Notes: generated from the sequence alone by a model not told the origin. Shown: positions 7,930 to 17,395, counted from the stretch's first letter. The stretch is 44,763 nucleotides of DNA from Candidatus Omnitrophota bacterium (GCA_903820505.1 CAIJHQ010000046.1:1-44763); one strand, 5' to 3'. Made by a program: numbers and translations.

Positions 7930-8729
7930 CAGCCGTTCCCGAAGAGAAGGGCGTAATTGAAACGGCGTTCCGCCTGAAGCAAGTGACAAAAACTTACCAG
8001 GTGCGTCACGGTAGGAAATTCAATGCCGTGGACGGGATCACGGTCGAGTTGCGGCGGGGGACAGCCTACGCGATCGTGGGCGAAAGCGGGTCGGGGAAGA
8101 CGACGCTCGGGCGGATCCTGACCGGACTTGTTCCTGCCACGGAAGGGGAGGTTTTGTTCGAAGGGAAAGAGGTTCGCCGTTGGCTCCGTGAAGACCGGAA
8201 AGGTTTTTGCGGGAAAGTGCAAATGATCTTTCAGAATCCGTACCTCTCGCTCGATCCAAAATGGTCCGTCAGCACCATCCTGGAAGAAGGAATCCGGGAA
8301 CTGCCGCGGCGGCAACGGAAAGAAAAAGTCCGTGAAATGATGGGGCGCGTCCATCTGCCGGACAGCTATCTCGGGAAAAAACCGCAGGCCATGAGTGGCG
8401 GGGAAAGGCAGCGCGTCGCGATCGCGCGGTCGCTCATTATGGAGCCCGAATATTTGATCCTGGATGAACCGACTTCACAGCTTGATGTCGCGACGCAGGC
8501 CGAGATCATGGAACTGCTTGGGGCGCTGAAGACGGCTTTGCGGGGCGGCCTCGTTCTTATCACGCACGACCTTGCCCTCGCAAGTGACGTCGCGGATGAA
8601 CTGATCGTCCTCCGGCAAGGGAGGGTCCTTGAGCAGGGGCCTAGAAAGAAGGTCCTGCTTTCGCCTGCCCAGGACTACACCCGCACGCTTTTGGCGGCCG
8701 TTCCCTCTTGGCCGCCTGTATTTTCCTGA
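7926..8729 (+). CDS. Peptide-type ABC transporter ATPase 2, DppF-like
   Basis: 267 residues, beginning at an ATGA overlap with ATPase 1. Walker A GESGSGKTT, Q-loop IFQNPYLSLDP, signature MSGGERQR, Walker B YLILDEPTSQLD and switch ITHD are intact. The C-terminus ends after DYTRTLLAAVPSW, again without the long extension of many DppF proteins. It completes a five-gene transporter (binding protein, two permeases, two ATPases), the normal composition of this family. No peptidase gene adjoins the operon. Confidence 0.92.
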   Translation: MTAVPEEKGVIETAFRLKQVTKTYQVRHGRKFNAVDGITVELRRGTAYAIVGESGSGKTTLGRILTGLVPATEGEVLFEGKEVRRWLREDRKGFCGKVQMIFQNPYLSLDPKWSVSTILEEGIRELPRRQRKEKVREMMGRVHLPDSYLGKKPQAMSGGERQRVAIARSLIMEPEYLILDEPTSQLDVATQAEIMELLGALKTALRGGLVLITHDLALASDVADELIVLRQGRVLEQGPRKKVLLSPAQDYTRTLLAAVPSWPPVFS

Positions 8730-8764
8730 TAGGTCAGTCGCCGCATCCTTGCCGCCCAGCCCCC

Positions 8765-8798
8765 GTTGGTGACAGTCACCAACGGTGACTGTCACCCG
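8765..8798. repeat. REP-like palindrome, copy 1
   Basis: GGTGACAGTCACC (8768-8780), a three-base spacer AAC, and GGTGACTGTCACC (8784-8796) form a perfect 13-bp inverted repeat. Each arm is itself an odd palindrome, and 8765-8783 alone is a 19-base palindrome centred on one A. The same element, including the flank CCCG, recurs at 44580. It lies 35 bp after the last transporter gene and has no U-run, so it is more like an interspersed palindrome than an ordinary terminator. Confidence 0.8.
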
Positions 8799-8822
8799 TT
8801 TGTGCTTGAGGAATAAACCCCC

Positions 8823-8850
8823 TAGAAATCAGTGTAAATTCCGCTATACT
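8823..8850 (+). promoter_or_regulatory. Putative promoter of mutS-mutL
   Basis: TATACT at 8845-8850 is a good -10 box; TAGAAA at 8823-8828 is a weak -35 with 16 bp spacing. The predicted start near 8857 leaves a leader of about 75 bases before the TTG of mutS, with AGGAGAAGG directly upstream of that start. Confidence 0.45.
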
Positions 8851-8931
8851 AGGCCCCGAATTTCTTTCAGGAACACGACAAGACCACCAGGCATTTCTCT
8901 CAGCCGGTCGTCCCCGATCAGGAGAAGGATC

Positions 8932-11592
8932 TTGGCCCAGACAGATTCCGCGAATTTAGATGCCGGGGTGAAACTTACCCCGATGATGGAACAGTACCGT
9001 TCCATTAAGAAGAACCTGCCCTCGGACACTATTCTGTTCTTCCGCCTGGGAGATTTCTTCGAGATGTTCTTCGAGGACGCGGTCCGGGCCTCCGACATCC
9101 TGAACATTACACTGACGGGGCGCGAGGGCGGGGAGGCGGGGCGCGTGCCGATGTGCGGGTTCCCGCATCATGCGTTCCAGGGTTACGTGCGGACGCTCCT
9201 GGACAGTAATCTGAAAGTGGCTATCTGTGAACAGATCGGCGACCCCGCGCTGGCGAAGGGGCTTGTGGAGCGCAAGGTCACCCGCGTGATCACGCCGGCC
9301 ACGTATCTCGACGATGAAACCCCTGTCGCGGCCCGCCAATACCTTGCGGCGCTTTATACGGACGCGACCTCCGCGGTCATGGCCTATCTTGAACTCAGCA
9401 CCGGCGATTTTTACGTCCGTGAGATCACCCCGGACAGGATCCTGGATGAACTCATGCTGCTTTCCCCGCGCGAAGTGGTCATCCCCAAACTTTTGGAGAA
9501 ACGCCAGGACCTTTCGAGTTTCGTAAAAGAGAATCTCCGCGCTACGCTCACGGTCTACGAAGACTGGATCTTCGAGTATGACGATTCCATAAGGATCGTC
9601 ATGGAGACTTTTAAATTGGGCTCCCAGAAGGGGATCTCCTTCCACGACCATCCGCTCGCGGTGGGGGCTTGCGGCGCGGTCCTTTATTATCTGAAAGATC
9701 ATTTTCACGGCGCGCTGGAGCATATCCAGCTGCCGCGGCTTTTTAATGCCAGCCAGTTCATGGTGCTGGACCGCCAGGCGCAGAAGAGCCTCGAGATCGT
9801 TACGTCCCTGAGCGGCCGCCGGGATTGCGGCACGCTTTTTTCCGTAGTGGACCGCACGCTGACGGCCATGGGCTTGCGCAGTCTTCACCACTGGCTCACG
9901 CATCCTCTCCTGGATATTGCTGAGATCCACCAGCGGCAGGACGCGGTCGTGGAGCTGGTCAAAGAAAGCCGCGCGACGGACGATCTTGTACGGCTCCTCA
10001 GAGGAGTGAAAGATATGGAGCGGACCTTGAGCCGGCTGAATTACGGCGTCGCGAATGCCCGCGATCTCGTGAATCTGAAAGCTTTTTTAGAGCGCGTGCC
10101 GGAAATACGGAACATTCTCGCGAAATTCGACTCGCAGAAAATACGGGAAATCCAAAAACACATCCAGCCGTTCCCGCGATTGAGCGAATTGATCGGCCGG
10201 GCCATCGTGGCGGAGCCGCCGCTTGCCGTGAAGGACGGCGGTTTGATCCGTGACGGTTATCTCGCGGAACTTGATGAGCTGCGGGATATTTCCCGGAACG
10301 GAAAGAACTGGATCCTGGAATTCCAGCGGCGCGAGATCGAGCGCACGGGGATCAAATCGCTGAAAGTGAAATACTCTCAGGTCTTCGGCTACACGATCGA
10401 GATCAGTAAATCGAACCTGAACGCGGTCCCGGAAAATTACATCCGTCGTCAGACATTGGCCAACGCGGAGCGGTTCGTCGTGACGGAGCTGAAGGCGTGG
10501 GACGACAAGATCTCCGGGGCGCAGCAGAAGATCACGGACCTCGAATACCAGATCTTTCTGGAGATCCGCGGGAAGGTCCTGGAGGATCTGTCGCCGCTTC
10601 AGGAAATGGCCAAAGCCATCGGAACGCTGGACGCGCTGATCTCGCTTGCCCGCGTCGCGGTCGAGAAAAAATGGGTATGCCCCGAGGTCCACGATGATTC
10701 GAGGATCACTATCAAAGGCGGCCGCCATCCCGTGGTCGAGAACATGTTGCCGGCCGGAAAGTTCGTTGAAAATGATACCGAGTTGGACGGCGAAAAAGAG
10801 CAGTTGATCGTCCTGACGGGGCCGAACATGGCGGGGAAATCGACTTATATCCGGCAGACGGCGCACATCGTGCTTTTGGCGCAGATGGGTTCGTTCGTGC
10901 CGGCCCGTACGGCGCACATCGGGCTTGTGGACCGGATCTTCACGCGCATCGGGGCTTCGGATGATCTGGCGCGCGGCGAGAGTACGTTCATGGTGGAGAT
11001 GCTCGAGACCGCCCATATCCTTCAGGAGGCGACGGGCCGGAGCCTTTTGATCCTGGACGAAGTCGGACGCGGAACGTCCACCTTCGACGGCGTCAGCATT
11101 GCCTGGGCGATCTGCGAATTTCTTGTGCGCGGCAAGGCGCGGCCGCGTACTCTTTTTGCCACCCATTATCATGAACTGACGCAACTCGCGGACCATTTCG
11201 AGGGGATCCGTAATTACACCATGACGGTCAAAGAGACCGCGGACGGCGTACTTTTCCTCCGCAAAGTGGCGCGGGGAGCGGCGGACCGCAGTTACGGGAT
11301 CCATGTGGCGAAATTGGCGGGGATCCCTGCCGAGGTTACGGATCGCGCGCATGAGATCCTGGCTATTCTCGAAAGTGAAAACACCGAAGCCTCGCAGATC
11401 ATTGAATCTAAAAAGCCGCGCGGTACGAAGAAGGTCAAGGAAACCGGGCCGACGCTTTTTGACGTCCCTGTCCGGAATGAGAGTCCCGTCGAAGAGGCGT
11501 TGAAAAAGCTGGATGTGGACCGTCTGACGCCGCTTGAAGCGTTGAAGAAGATCGCTGAATTGAAATCCGGCCTTGAGAAAAGAGCGAAATAA
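8932..11592 (+). CDS. mutS: DNA mismatch repair protein MutS
   Basis: 886 residues from a TTG at 8932, chosen for the AGGAG seven bases upstream and for the length, normal for MutS1; an extension upstream has no family similarity. The mismatch-binding motif is F42-F43-E44 in GDFFEMFFED (Phe-x-Glu class). The ATPase domain has Walker A GPNMAGKST (about 631-638), Walker B LLILDEVGRGTSTFDG with D709, and THYHELTQL. It recognises base mismatches as a dimer and recruits MutL, encoded 5 bp downstream. All key residues are intact. Confidence 0.97.
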   Translation: MAQTDSANLDAGVKLTPMMEQYRSIKKNLPSDTILFFRLGDFFEMFFEDAVRASDILNITLTGREGGEAGRVPMCGFPHHAFQGYVRTLLDSNLKVAICEQIGDPALAKGLVERKVTRVITPATYLDDETPVAARQYLAALYTDATSAVMAYLELSTGDFYVREITPDRILDELMLLSPREVVIPKLLEKRQDLSSFVKENLRATLTVYEDWIFEYDDSIRIVMETFKLGSQKGISFHDHPLAVGACGAVLYYLKDHFHGALEHIQLPRLFNASQFMVLDRQAQKSLEIVTSLSGRRDCGTLFSVVDRTLTAMGLRSLHHWLTHPLLDIAEIHQRQDAVVELVKESRATDDLVRLLRGVKDMERTLSRLNYGVANARDLVNLKAFLERVPEIRNILAKFDSQKIREIQKHIQPFPRLSELIGRAIVAEPPLAVKDGGLIRDGYLAELDELRDISRNGKNWILEFQRREIERTGIKSLKVKYSQVFGYTIEISKSNLNAVPENYIRRQTLANAERFVVTELKAWDDKISGAQQKITDLEYQIFLEIRGKVLEDLSPLQEMAKAIGTLDALISLARVAVEKKWVCPEVHDDSRITIKGGRHPVVENMLPAGKFVENDTELDGEKEQLIVLTGPNMAGKSTYIRQTAHIVLLAQMGSFVPARTAHIGLVDRIFTRIGASDDLARGESTFMVEMLETAHILQEATGRSLLILDEVGRGTSTFDGVSIAWAICEFLVRGKARPRTLFATHYHELTQLADHFEGIRNYTMTVKETADGVLFLRKVARGAADRSYGIHVAKLAGIPAEVTDRAHEILAILESENTEASQIIESKKPRGTKKVKETGPTLFDVPVRNESPVEEALKKLDVDRLTPLEALKKIAELKSGLEKRAK

Positions 11593-11597
11593 TAGTT

Positions 11598-13367
11598 ATG
11601 GGGAAGATACACGTTCTGTCCGAGCAGGTGGCCAATAAGATCGCAGCCGGGGAGGTTGTGGAAAGGCCGGCGTCGATCGTCAAGGAGCTTGTCGAGAACT
11701 CTCTGGACGCCGGAGCGGACCGTATCGAGATCACCATCAAACACGGCGGGAAAAGCCTTATCCGGGTCGCGGACAATGGCTGCGGCATGACACCGGAAGA
11801 CGCGGAATTATCGCTTCAGCGTCATGCCACGAGCAAGATCACGGACACCGAGGACCTTTTCCGGATCGGAAGTTTCGGGTTCCGGGGAGAGGCGCTTCCG
11901 AGTATCGCGGCGGTTTCGAGATTTTCGTTGCAGACAAGGACGCCGGACGCTTCGTCGGGCACGTTGCTGGAGGTGAAAGGCGGGAGTCTGGCGAAGGTGA
12001 AGGAATGTTCCTGCTCCTCGGGAACGGTCCTTGATGTGCGGGACCTTTTTTTTAATACGCCGGCCCGGAGAAAATTCCTCAAGCAGGACACGACCGAGAT
12101 GGGACACATCCTCGATATCGTGACCGCGCTCGCGTTGGCCAATCTTAAGGTAAGATTCCTGCTGGATACCGGCGAAAAAAAACCGCTCGATCTTTTACCC
12201 GCGGCGGACCTGAGCGTGCGGGCGCGGGCGATCTTTGGGGATGACTGGGCGGACCAGACGGTCACGATCCAGAATGAAGTGCCGCATATCCGCCTGTCGG
12301 GCCTTATCGGGAAGCCATCGCTGGCTTCGGGGAACCGCGCCCAGCAGTTCTTTTTCGTGAACCATCGGTGGGTGAAGGCCTACGGTTTGAGTCACGGTCT
12401 TCAGGCCGGCTACCACGGATTCCTGATGCAGCATCAGTTTCCGACGGCGGTCCTTTTTCTGGAATTAGACCCGCAGTACGTGGATGTGAACGTTCACCCC
12501 ACCAAACAACAGGTACGGCTTTCTCATGAGGCGCTGATCAAATCCCTTATCGAAAAGACGGTCGGTGCGGTCCTGAAGGAACACGGGGATCTCGCGCCTT
12601 CCGTGCGCGTCAGCGCGGGACCTTCTGCCGGTCCCCGGACGGGGGCGGAGGACCACGGGCGGACGTTTTTTTTCGAAGGATCGAAACCGGCCTATGAAGC
12701 GCCGGCGAGGGTTGCGGAGGCGGAGGTCGAGACGCCGGTCCCGTGCGAGGAGAGTTCTTTCGAGGCCGTGAAGATCGGGAAAGGTCCAAAGATCACCCGC
12801 GTGCTCGGCCAGGTTCACCGGACTTATATTCTTGCTGAGACAGAGGAAGGCTATGCGATCATTGATCAGCACGCGGCTCACGAACGTGTCATGTTCGAGG
12901 AGCTTTTGAGGAACTTCGAGTCGGAACGTCCGGTAAGCCAGGGGCTTCTTATGGAGGAGGTCCTGGAGCTTCATCCGCGGCAGGCGGCCATTCTGAAAAA
13001 AAATATCCCGTTCCTCGGAAAACTCGGTTTCGAAGTGGAACCTTTCGGGGAAAAGGCGTTCGTGGTCCGCGCGTTACCCGCGATCTTAAAAGAAGAAAAT
13101 CCGGTAATCCTCATCAAGCATTTTGTCGATGAATTAGAGGCCGGAAAGGTTCAGACGCGGCTCCGGGAAGGCCGCGAGAATATCGCGGCGATGATCGCCT
13201 GTAAGCGGAAGTCCGTGAAGGCTTCGGATGTCCTGACGCTGCCGGCGATGCAGGGACTGTTGGTTCGATTGGCGCGGTGCGAGAACCCTTTCAATTGCCC
13301 TCACGGGCGCCCTAGCTTTTTTAAATATTCATTACTGGAGATCGAAAAACAGTTCAAACGTAAATGA
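11598..13367 (+). CDS. mutL: DNA mismatch repair protein MutL (endonuclease type)
   Basis: 589 residues. The GHKL ATPase domain has IAAGEVVERPASIVKELVEN, the DNGCGM box and GFRGEALPSI. The C-terminal domain carries the metal-binding endonuclease motif DQHAAHERVMFEE (D423), an ACKRKS motif, and CPHGRP (C567). These mark MutL proteins that nick DNA themselves, as expected in organisms without MutH; no mutH is seen here. The linker (about 335-400) is variable and acidic, as usual. The gene follows mutS by 5 bp with no clear Shine-Dalgarno, so translation may be coupled to mutS. Confidence 0.97.
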   Translation: MGKIHVLSEQVANKIAAGEVVERPASIVKELVENSLDAGADRIEITIKHGGKSLIRVADNGCGMTPEDAELSLQRHATSKITDTEDLFRIGSFGFRGEALPSIAAVSRFSLQTRTPDASSGTLLEVKGGSLAKVKECSCSSGTVLDVRDLFFNTPARRKFLKQDTTEMGHILDIVTALALANLKVRFLLDTGEKKPLDLLPAADLSVRARAIFGDDWADQTVTIQNEVPHIRLSGLIGKPSLASGNRAQQFFFVNHRWVKAYGLSHGLQAGYHGFLMQHQFPTAVLFLELDPQYVDVNVHPTKQQVRLSHEALIKSLIEKTVGAVLKEHGDLAPSVRVSAGPSAGPRTGAEDHGRTFFFEGSKPAYEAPARVAEAEVETPVPCEESSFEAVKIGKGPKITRVLGQVHRTYILAETEEGYAIIDQHAAHERVMFEELLRNFESERPVSQGLLMEEVLELHPRQAAILKKNIPFLGKLGFEVEPFGEKAFVVRALPAILKEENPVILIKHFVDELEAGKVQTRLREGRENIAAMIACKRKSVKASDVLTLPAMQGLLVRLARCENPFNCPHGRPSFFKYSLLEIEKQFKRK

Positions 13368-13395
13368 TCGGATCGATCGGGAGGGATGTTTCGCG

Positions 13396-13785
13396 ATGGC
13401 CAAGATCCTTGTTGCGGATGATGTCGAAGATGTGGGGTTGATCCTCTCGGAACGCTTACGCCGGGGCGGGCACGAAGTGGTCTGTGCGGCGGACGGTAAC
13501 ATCGCGGTCAATATGTTGGAGCAGTCCAAATTCGATCTCGCGATCCTGGACATCCGCATGCCGGGCCGTGACGGGTTCGATGTCTGCGCGTGGATCCGGA
13601 ATTCCCCAGTGCACAAGTTGATGCCGGTGGTACTGATGAGCGCTTTTTCCGAAGAGCAGTCGAGATGGAAAAAAAGCGCGGCGAATTTGTTCTTGGCGAA
13701 GCCTTTTGATGGATACCAATTGCTCGATGTGGTAAAACGATTGCTCGATGCGCCAGGGAGCGCGGCTCAGCAAGAGGCGGGATGA
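13396..13785 (+). CDS. Single-domain CheY-like response regulator
   Basis: 129 residues, a receiver domain only. The acidic pair D8-D9, phosphoacceptor D52 in LAILDIRMPG, S82 and K102 (LAKPF) are all present, so it should be phosphorylatable. There is no output domain; the last 15 residues are a short Ala/Gln tail. GGAGGG lies a suitable distance upstream. The stop overlaps the start of the macro-domain gene as ATGA, implying coupled synthesis. No cognate kinase can be assigned, although a histidine kinase is encoded 2 kb downstream in the same gene run. Confidence 0.9.
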   Translation: MAKILVADDVEDVGLILSERLRRGGHEVVCAADGNIAVNMLEQSKFDLAILDIRMPGRDGFDVCAWIRNSPVHKLMPVVLMSAFSEEQSRWKKSAANLFLAKPFDGYQLLDVVKRLLDAPGSAAQQEAG

Positions 13786-14297
13786 TCAGCGTCAAACGGG
13801 ACGATATTACCCGGGAAGACGCGGAGGTGATCGTCAATGCCGCGAACGCAGGACTGCGGGGCGGCGGCGGTGTGGACGGTGCCATTCATCGCGCAGCCGG
13901 TCCCTCCGTGATGGAAGAATGCCGGCAGATCGGTCATTGCGCGACGGGGTGCGCGGTCATCACCCAGGCAGGGAAGCTGAAGGCCAAAAGGATCATCCAT
14001 ACCGTCGGGCCGGTGTGGAAGGGCGGGACGCACGGAGAGCCGCAGCTTTTGCGGGACGCTTACCGGAGCAGTTTTCTGTTGGCTAAGCGGCATGGTCTGA
14101 GGAGTATCGCGTTCCCGGCAATCAGTACGGGTGTTTACGGTTATCCCAAGAAGGAGGCGGCAGCGATCGCTCTCGCCGCCGGCAGGGAATTCGAAAAGGA
14201 TTTTGACGAGATCCGGTACGTGTGTTTTTCCGATGAAGATCTGGAGATCTATCAGGGAACATTGAATTCAAAAGCAGGGGCGGGGGCCGGCCAATGA
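13782..14297 (+). CDS. Macro-domain protein (YmdB-type ADP-ribose / O-acetyl-ADP-ribose hydrolase-like)
   Basis: 171 residues made up of one macro domain. Diagnostic motifs are VIVNAANAGLRGGGGVDGAIH (N19, N22 and the Gly-rich loop that binds the distal ribose) and FPAISTGVYGYP (phosphate loop). Members of this group remove ADP-ribose from proteins or nucleic acids or deacetylate O-acetyl-ADP-ribose; which of these applies is not decidable here. The C-terminal tail is Gly/Ala-rich. The gene shares 4-bp overlaps with both the CheY-like gene before it and the CDF transporter after it. Confidence 0.93.
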   Translation: MISVKRDDITREDAEVIVNAANAGLRGGGGVDGAIHRAAGPSVMEECRQIGHCATGCAVITQAGKLKAKRIIHTVGPVWKGGTHGEPQLLRDAYRSSFLLAKRHGLRSIAFPAISTGVYGYPKKEAAAIALAAGREFEKDFDEIRYVCFSDEDLEIYQGTLNSKAGAGAGQ

Positions 14298-15181
14298 CCA
14301 GGGAAACGATCGATCAGTATGTAAGTCAGACGAGGCAGGCGCTGATCCTGTCGATCAGCGTGGCGGCGCTGTTAATGACGGTGAAATTCGCAGCGGGGCT
14401 TATGACCCATTCTATGGCCATCATGGCTTCGGCGCTCGATTCCACGCTGGACCTGATGATGTCGGCGCTGAATTTGTTCGCGTTCAAGGCGGCTTCCAAA
14501 CCTCCCGATACCGAACACGCTTACGGCCACGGGAAGATCGAAAGCCTGGCGGGGCTTTTCCAGAGCCTTTTTATCGGGATCAGCGGGTCGTACGTGATCT
14601 TTGAGGCCGTGCGCCGGCTTATTCTCGGGAGCTATGTTGCCGAGATCCCGCTCGGGATCGGCGTGATCGTTTTTGCCGCTGTCATGACGGCGTTGCTTAC
14701 GTGGCGCTTGAAGCGTCTTTCCTTGCAGAACAGATCGCTGATCCTCGGGACCGAGAAAGTCCATTATTCCATGGATTTTGTCTCTTATCTGGGCGTGATC
14801 CTGGCGCTGGTCCTCGTCGGGCGGACCGGAAAAGTGTTTTGGGACCTGATCGTTTCGATCCTTGTTGCGGCGTATATTTTTAAAGAAGCCTTCGGGATCT
14901 TCAGGCGGGCCGTTTCCGAACTGTTGGACCGCGGGCTTTCGAACACCGAACTCAATAAAGTCAGGATGATCATCCTGCGGCACCACCCGGCGATCGTGGG
15001 AGCCCACAGTTTGCGCAGCCGGATGGTCGGCAACCAGGTCTTTTTGGATTTCCACATCGAGATCCGGGGCGAGGATGATTTCAAGAAGGCACATGACATG
15101 ACGGAGTCCTTGATCGCGAAGATCCGGGAAACGTACGTGAACGCGGACGTCACGGTCCATTTCGACCCGGAAGGGGAATGA
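14294..15181 (+). CDS. Cation diffusion facilitator (FieF-type divalent metal efflux protein)
   Basis: 295 residues with about six membrane segments and a cytoplasmic C-terminal domain (about 210-295). The two halves of the transport site are visible: DSTLD in SALDSTLDLMMS (helix 2) and HYSMD (helix 5), matching the D-x3-D and H-x3-D sites of FieF/YiiP. HAYGHGKIESLAG is a family signature. It would exchange Zn, Fe or another divalent metal for protons at the inner membrane; specificity is not resolved. The gene sits directly before a CusRS-like two-component system, suggesting metal-responsive control of the block. Confidence 0.93.
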   Translation: MTRETIDQYVSQTRQALILSISVAALLMTVKFAAGLMTHSMAIMASALDSTLDLMMSALNLFAFKAASKPPDTEHAYGHGKIESLAGLFQSLFIGISGSYVIFEAVRRLILGSYVAEIPLGIGVIVFAAVMTALLTWRLKRLSLQNRSLILGTEKVHYSMDFVSYLGVILALVLVGRTGKVFWDLIVSILVAAYIFKEAFGIFRRAVSELLDRGLSNTELNKVRMIILRHHPAIVGAHSLRSRMVGNQVFLDFHIEIRGEDDFKKAHDMTESLIAKIRETYVNADVTVHFDPEGE

Positions 15182-15191
15182 GGAGGTTTTT

Positions 15192-15866
15192 ATGAAGATC
15201 CTGATCGTTGAAGATGAAAAGAAAATGGCAAGCTTTCTGGAGCGCGGTCTGAAGGAGGAAGGCTTCGTCGTGGACATTGCCCCCGACGGGGAAAAGGGCC
15301 TGGAATATTCGGTGATCAACGAATACGATCTGTTGATCCTGGATTGGATGCTTCCCAGGATGAGCGGCATCGAGCTTTGCCACTGCCTTCGAAAGCAGAA
15401 AAAGCAGGTCCCGATCCTGATGCTGACGGCGAAGGACTCCGTGGAGGACAAGATCAAAGGGCTCGATGAAGGGGCGGATGATTATTTGACCAAACCGTTC
15501 AGCTTTGAGGAGCTTTTGGCGCGTGTCCGTGCCCTTTTGCGGCGGCCGCCGCACTTGAAGGACAAAACCATCCTGCAGTGTGCGAAACTGAAGCTGGATC
15601 TGATCAAGAGGCAAGCTTGGGCCGGTCCGCAGGAGGTTTCCCTCTCGCAGAAAGAATTTGCCTTGTTGGAATACCTGATGCGACATGCCGGAGAAGTCGT
15701 TTCCCGGACGGCCATCGCCGAACACGTGTGGGACCTTCATTTTGACCCCATGAGCAACACGATTGACGTCTACATCAATTTTCTCAGGAAAAAGATCAAT
15801 GAAAAAGAGGCGGGTACTAAGATCGAGACCGTTCGCGGAACGGGCTACCGTCTCGTCAGCCAATGA
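15192..15866 (+). CDS. OmpR/PhoB-family response regulator (CusR-like)
   Basis: 224 residues: receiver (1-115) with E7-D8, phosphoacceptor D51 in LLILDWMLP, T79 and K101, then a winged-helix DNA-binding domain (about 128-222) ending in ETVRGTGYRLV. A strong AGGAGG sits five bases before the ATG. It overlaps the kinase gene by ATGA. OmpR-family regulators bind direct repeats spaced about one helical turn apart, and such an array exists 1.5 kb downstream at 17396-17434. That this regulator binds it is inference. Confidence 0.95.
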   Translation: MKILIVEDEKKMASFLERGLKEEGFVVDIAPDGEKGLEYSVINEYDLLILDWMLPRMSGIELCHCLRKQKKQVPILMLTAKDSVEDKIKGLDEGADDYLTKPFSFEELLARVRALLRRPPHLKDKTILQCAKLKLDLIKRQAWAGPQEVSLSQKEFALLEYLMRHAGEVVSRTAIAEHVWDLHFDPMSNTIDVYINFLRKKINEKEAGTKIETVRGTGYRLVSQ

Positions 15867-17347
15867 TCCAAGTCCGCTCCTTTAAACTCCGTCTGACGTT
15901 GTGGTATGCGTTGATGCTGACGGTGTTCCTTGCCGGTTTCGCCTTTTTTATGTACGCGGAATTGTCCCGGGCCTTATACCGCGACGTGGAACAAAGTATG
16001 CGCGGCGAGGTCCGGAACATTGAAGATGCCCTCCTGACGTTCTTTCTGGAAACGAGAGATCCGAGGTTATTAATGCTTCCCAGGGCCGAAAAAGGGGTCC
16101 TGACGTTCCCGCCGGAATACCAGGAAGTTTTGGCGAAAACCGTCCTGGAATTTGAAAGGCGCCAGCGGCGGATCGTGCGCAGTCTTCTCCTGGTCCGGAT
16201 CGTGGGACTTGATCACTCGATCGTCGTGTCCAACCTGGAGGGGTGGGGTCGGGAGATCATTTTCCCGAATTATGAGCGCGATTCGCTTTTTATGGAGAAG
16301 GGAGACTCCTACCAGACGATCCACTTCCAGAAAAATCCGATCCGTTTGTACTATCACCTCGTCCGTTTTCGAGACAGACCCTTTTTCATTATTCAAGCAG
16401 CCAAACCTCTTGCCGAGATCGAAAAGACGCTCACAAGGCTCGCTCTGATCATCATTGTGATCATCCCTCTGGGAGTGGCGGCCGCCTGTTTCGCGGGGTG
16501 GTTTTTGGCAAAGCGGTTCCTGAGCCCCGTGGACCAGATGATCCGTCAGGCGCGGAAGATCACGGCCGCATATTTAAAAGGCCGTTTGCCCCGCACGCAC
16601 ACCCAGGATGAACTCGACCGTCTGGCGGAAACACTGAATGAAATGATCGACCGGCTTGAGGCCTCGACGCGTGCCGTGCAAGAATTCAGTTCTAACGTGT
16701 CGCATGAATTTAAAACGCCGCTCGCCATCATACGCGGGGAGATCGATCTGGCGCTGCGGCGGGCCCGGTCGGCCGAGGACCTTCAACAGACCATTTTTGT
16801 TATTAATGAAGAGGTAAACGGCCTTATTCGTTTGGTGGATGACCTGATGCTTCTTGTCAGAAGTGATGCTCATCAACTGAGCCTCCAGGTCAAGCCCGTT
16901 TCGCTCGTTCATACGGTGGAACATGTTATCAAGCTTTATCAGGAGCGGGCCCGCAAGGAAGAGATCGAGCTTATTTTGGAGGCTTCCCGCGGGGAGGTCG
17001 AGATCATGGGGGATGAGGTCTACCTCAAGCGTCTTTTTACCAATCTTCTGGATAATGCCATCAAATTCACGGAGGCGAACGGCAAGATCACTGTCCGGAT
17101 CTACACGAGCAACGGAAAAGCCGTTGTTTCGATAGAGGATACGGGAATAGGGATCGATGAAGAGACCTTGAAGAATTTGGGGACCCGTTTCTATCGTGCC
17201 GACCAGGCTCGTTCCAGGGAGGGGGCGGGGCTCGGTCTCAGTATCGTCAAAGCTATTTGTGATGCTCACCGCGGAGACATAAGGATCGAAAGTCGTCTCG
17301 GACATGGGACGCGGATCTTTACGGAGTTTCCCCTGTCAGCGGCGTAG
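15863..17347 (+). CDS. Sensor histidine kinase (CusS-like, membrane bound)
   Basis: 494 residues. A transmembrane helix (about 10-31), a periplasmic sensor region (about 32-190) with no obvious metal-binding cluster, a second helix (about 193-215), a HAMP domain, then the catalytic core: H-box NVSHEFKTPLAI with H281, N-box LLDNAIKFTE, G1 EDTGIGI and G2 GAGLGLSIVKAI. All residues needed for autophosphorylation are present. It is co-translated with the response regulator. Its position after a CDF transporter suggests envelope metal stress as the signal, but the sensor domain is not diagnostic. Confidence 0.95.
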   Translation: MIQVRSFKLRLTLWYALMLTVFLAGFAFFMYAELSRALYRDVEQSMRGEVRNIEDALLTFFLETRDPRLLMLPRAEKGVLTFPPEYQEVLAKTVLEFERRQRRIVRSLLLVRIVGLDHSIVVSNLEGWGREIIFPNYERDSLFMEKGDSYQTIHFQKNPIRLYYHLVRFRDRPFFIIQAAKPLAEIEKTLTRLALIIIVIIPLGVAAACFAGWFLAKRFLSPVDQMIRQARKITAAYLKGRLPRTHTQDELDRLAETLNEMIDRLEASTRAVQEFSSNVSHEFKTPLAIIRGEIDLALRRARSAEDLQQTIFVINEEVNGLIRLVDDLMLLVRSDAHQLSLQVKPVSLVHTVEHVIKLYQERARKEEIELILEASRGEVEIMGDEVYLKRLFTNLLDNAIKFTEANGKITVRIYTSNGKAVVSIEDTGIGIDEETLKNLGTRFYRADQARSREGAGLGLSIVKAICDAHRGDIRIESRLGHGTRIFTEFPLSAA

Positions 17348-17395
17348 GTTTTCCCCTCTTCTTTTCGGGCGAATAAGTCCCAACGCTCACCGCAG

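Noticed and set aside
8768-8796. Intrinsic terminator of the transporter operon
   Set aside because: The hairpin is not followed by a T-run, and a near-identical copy elsewhere makes an interspersed palindrome the better reading.
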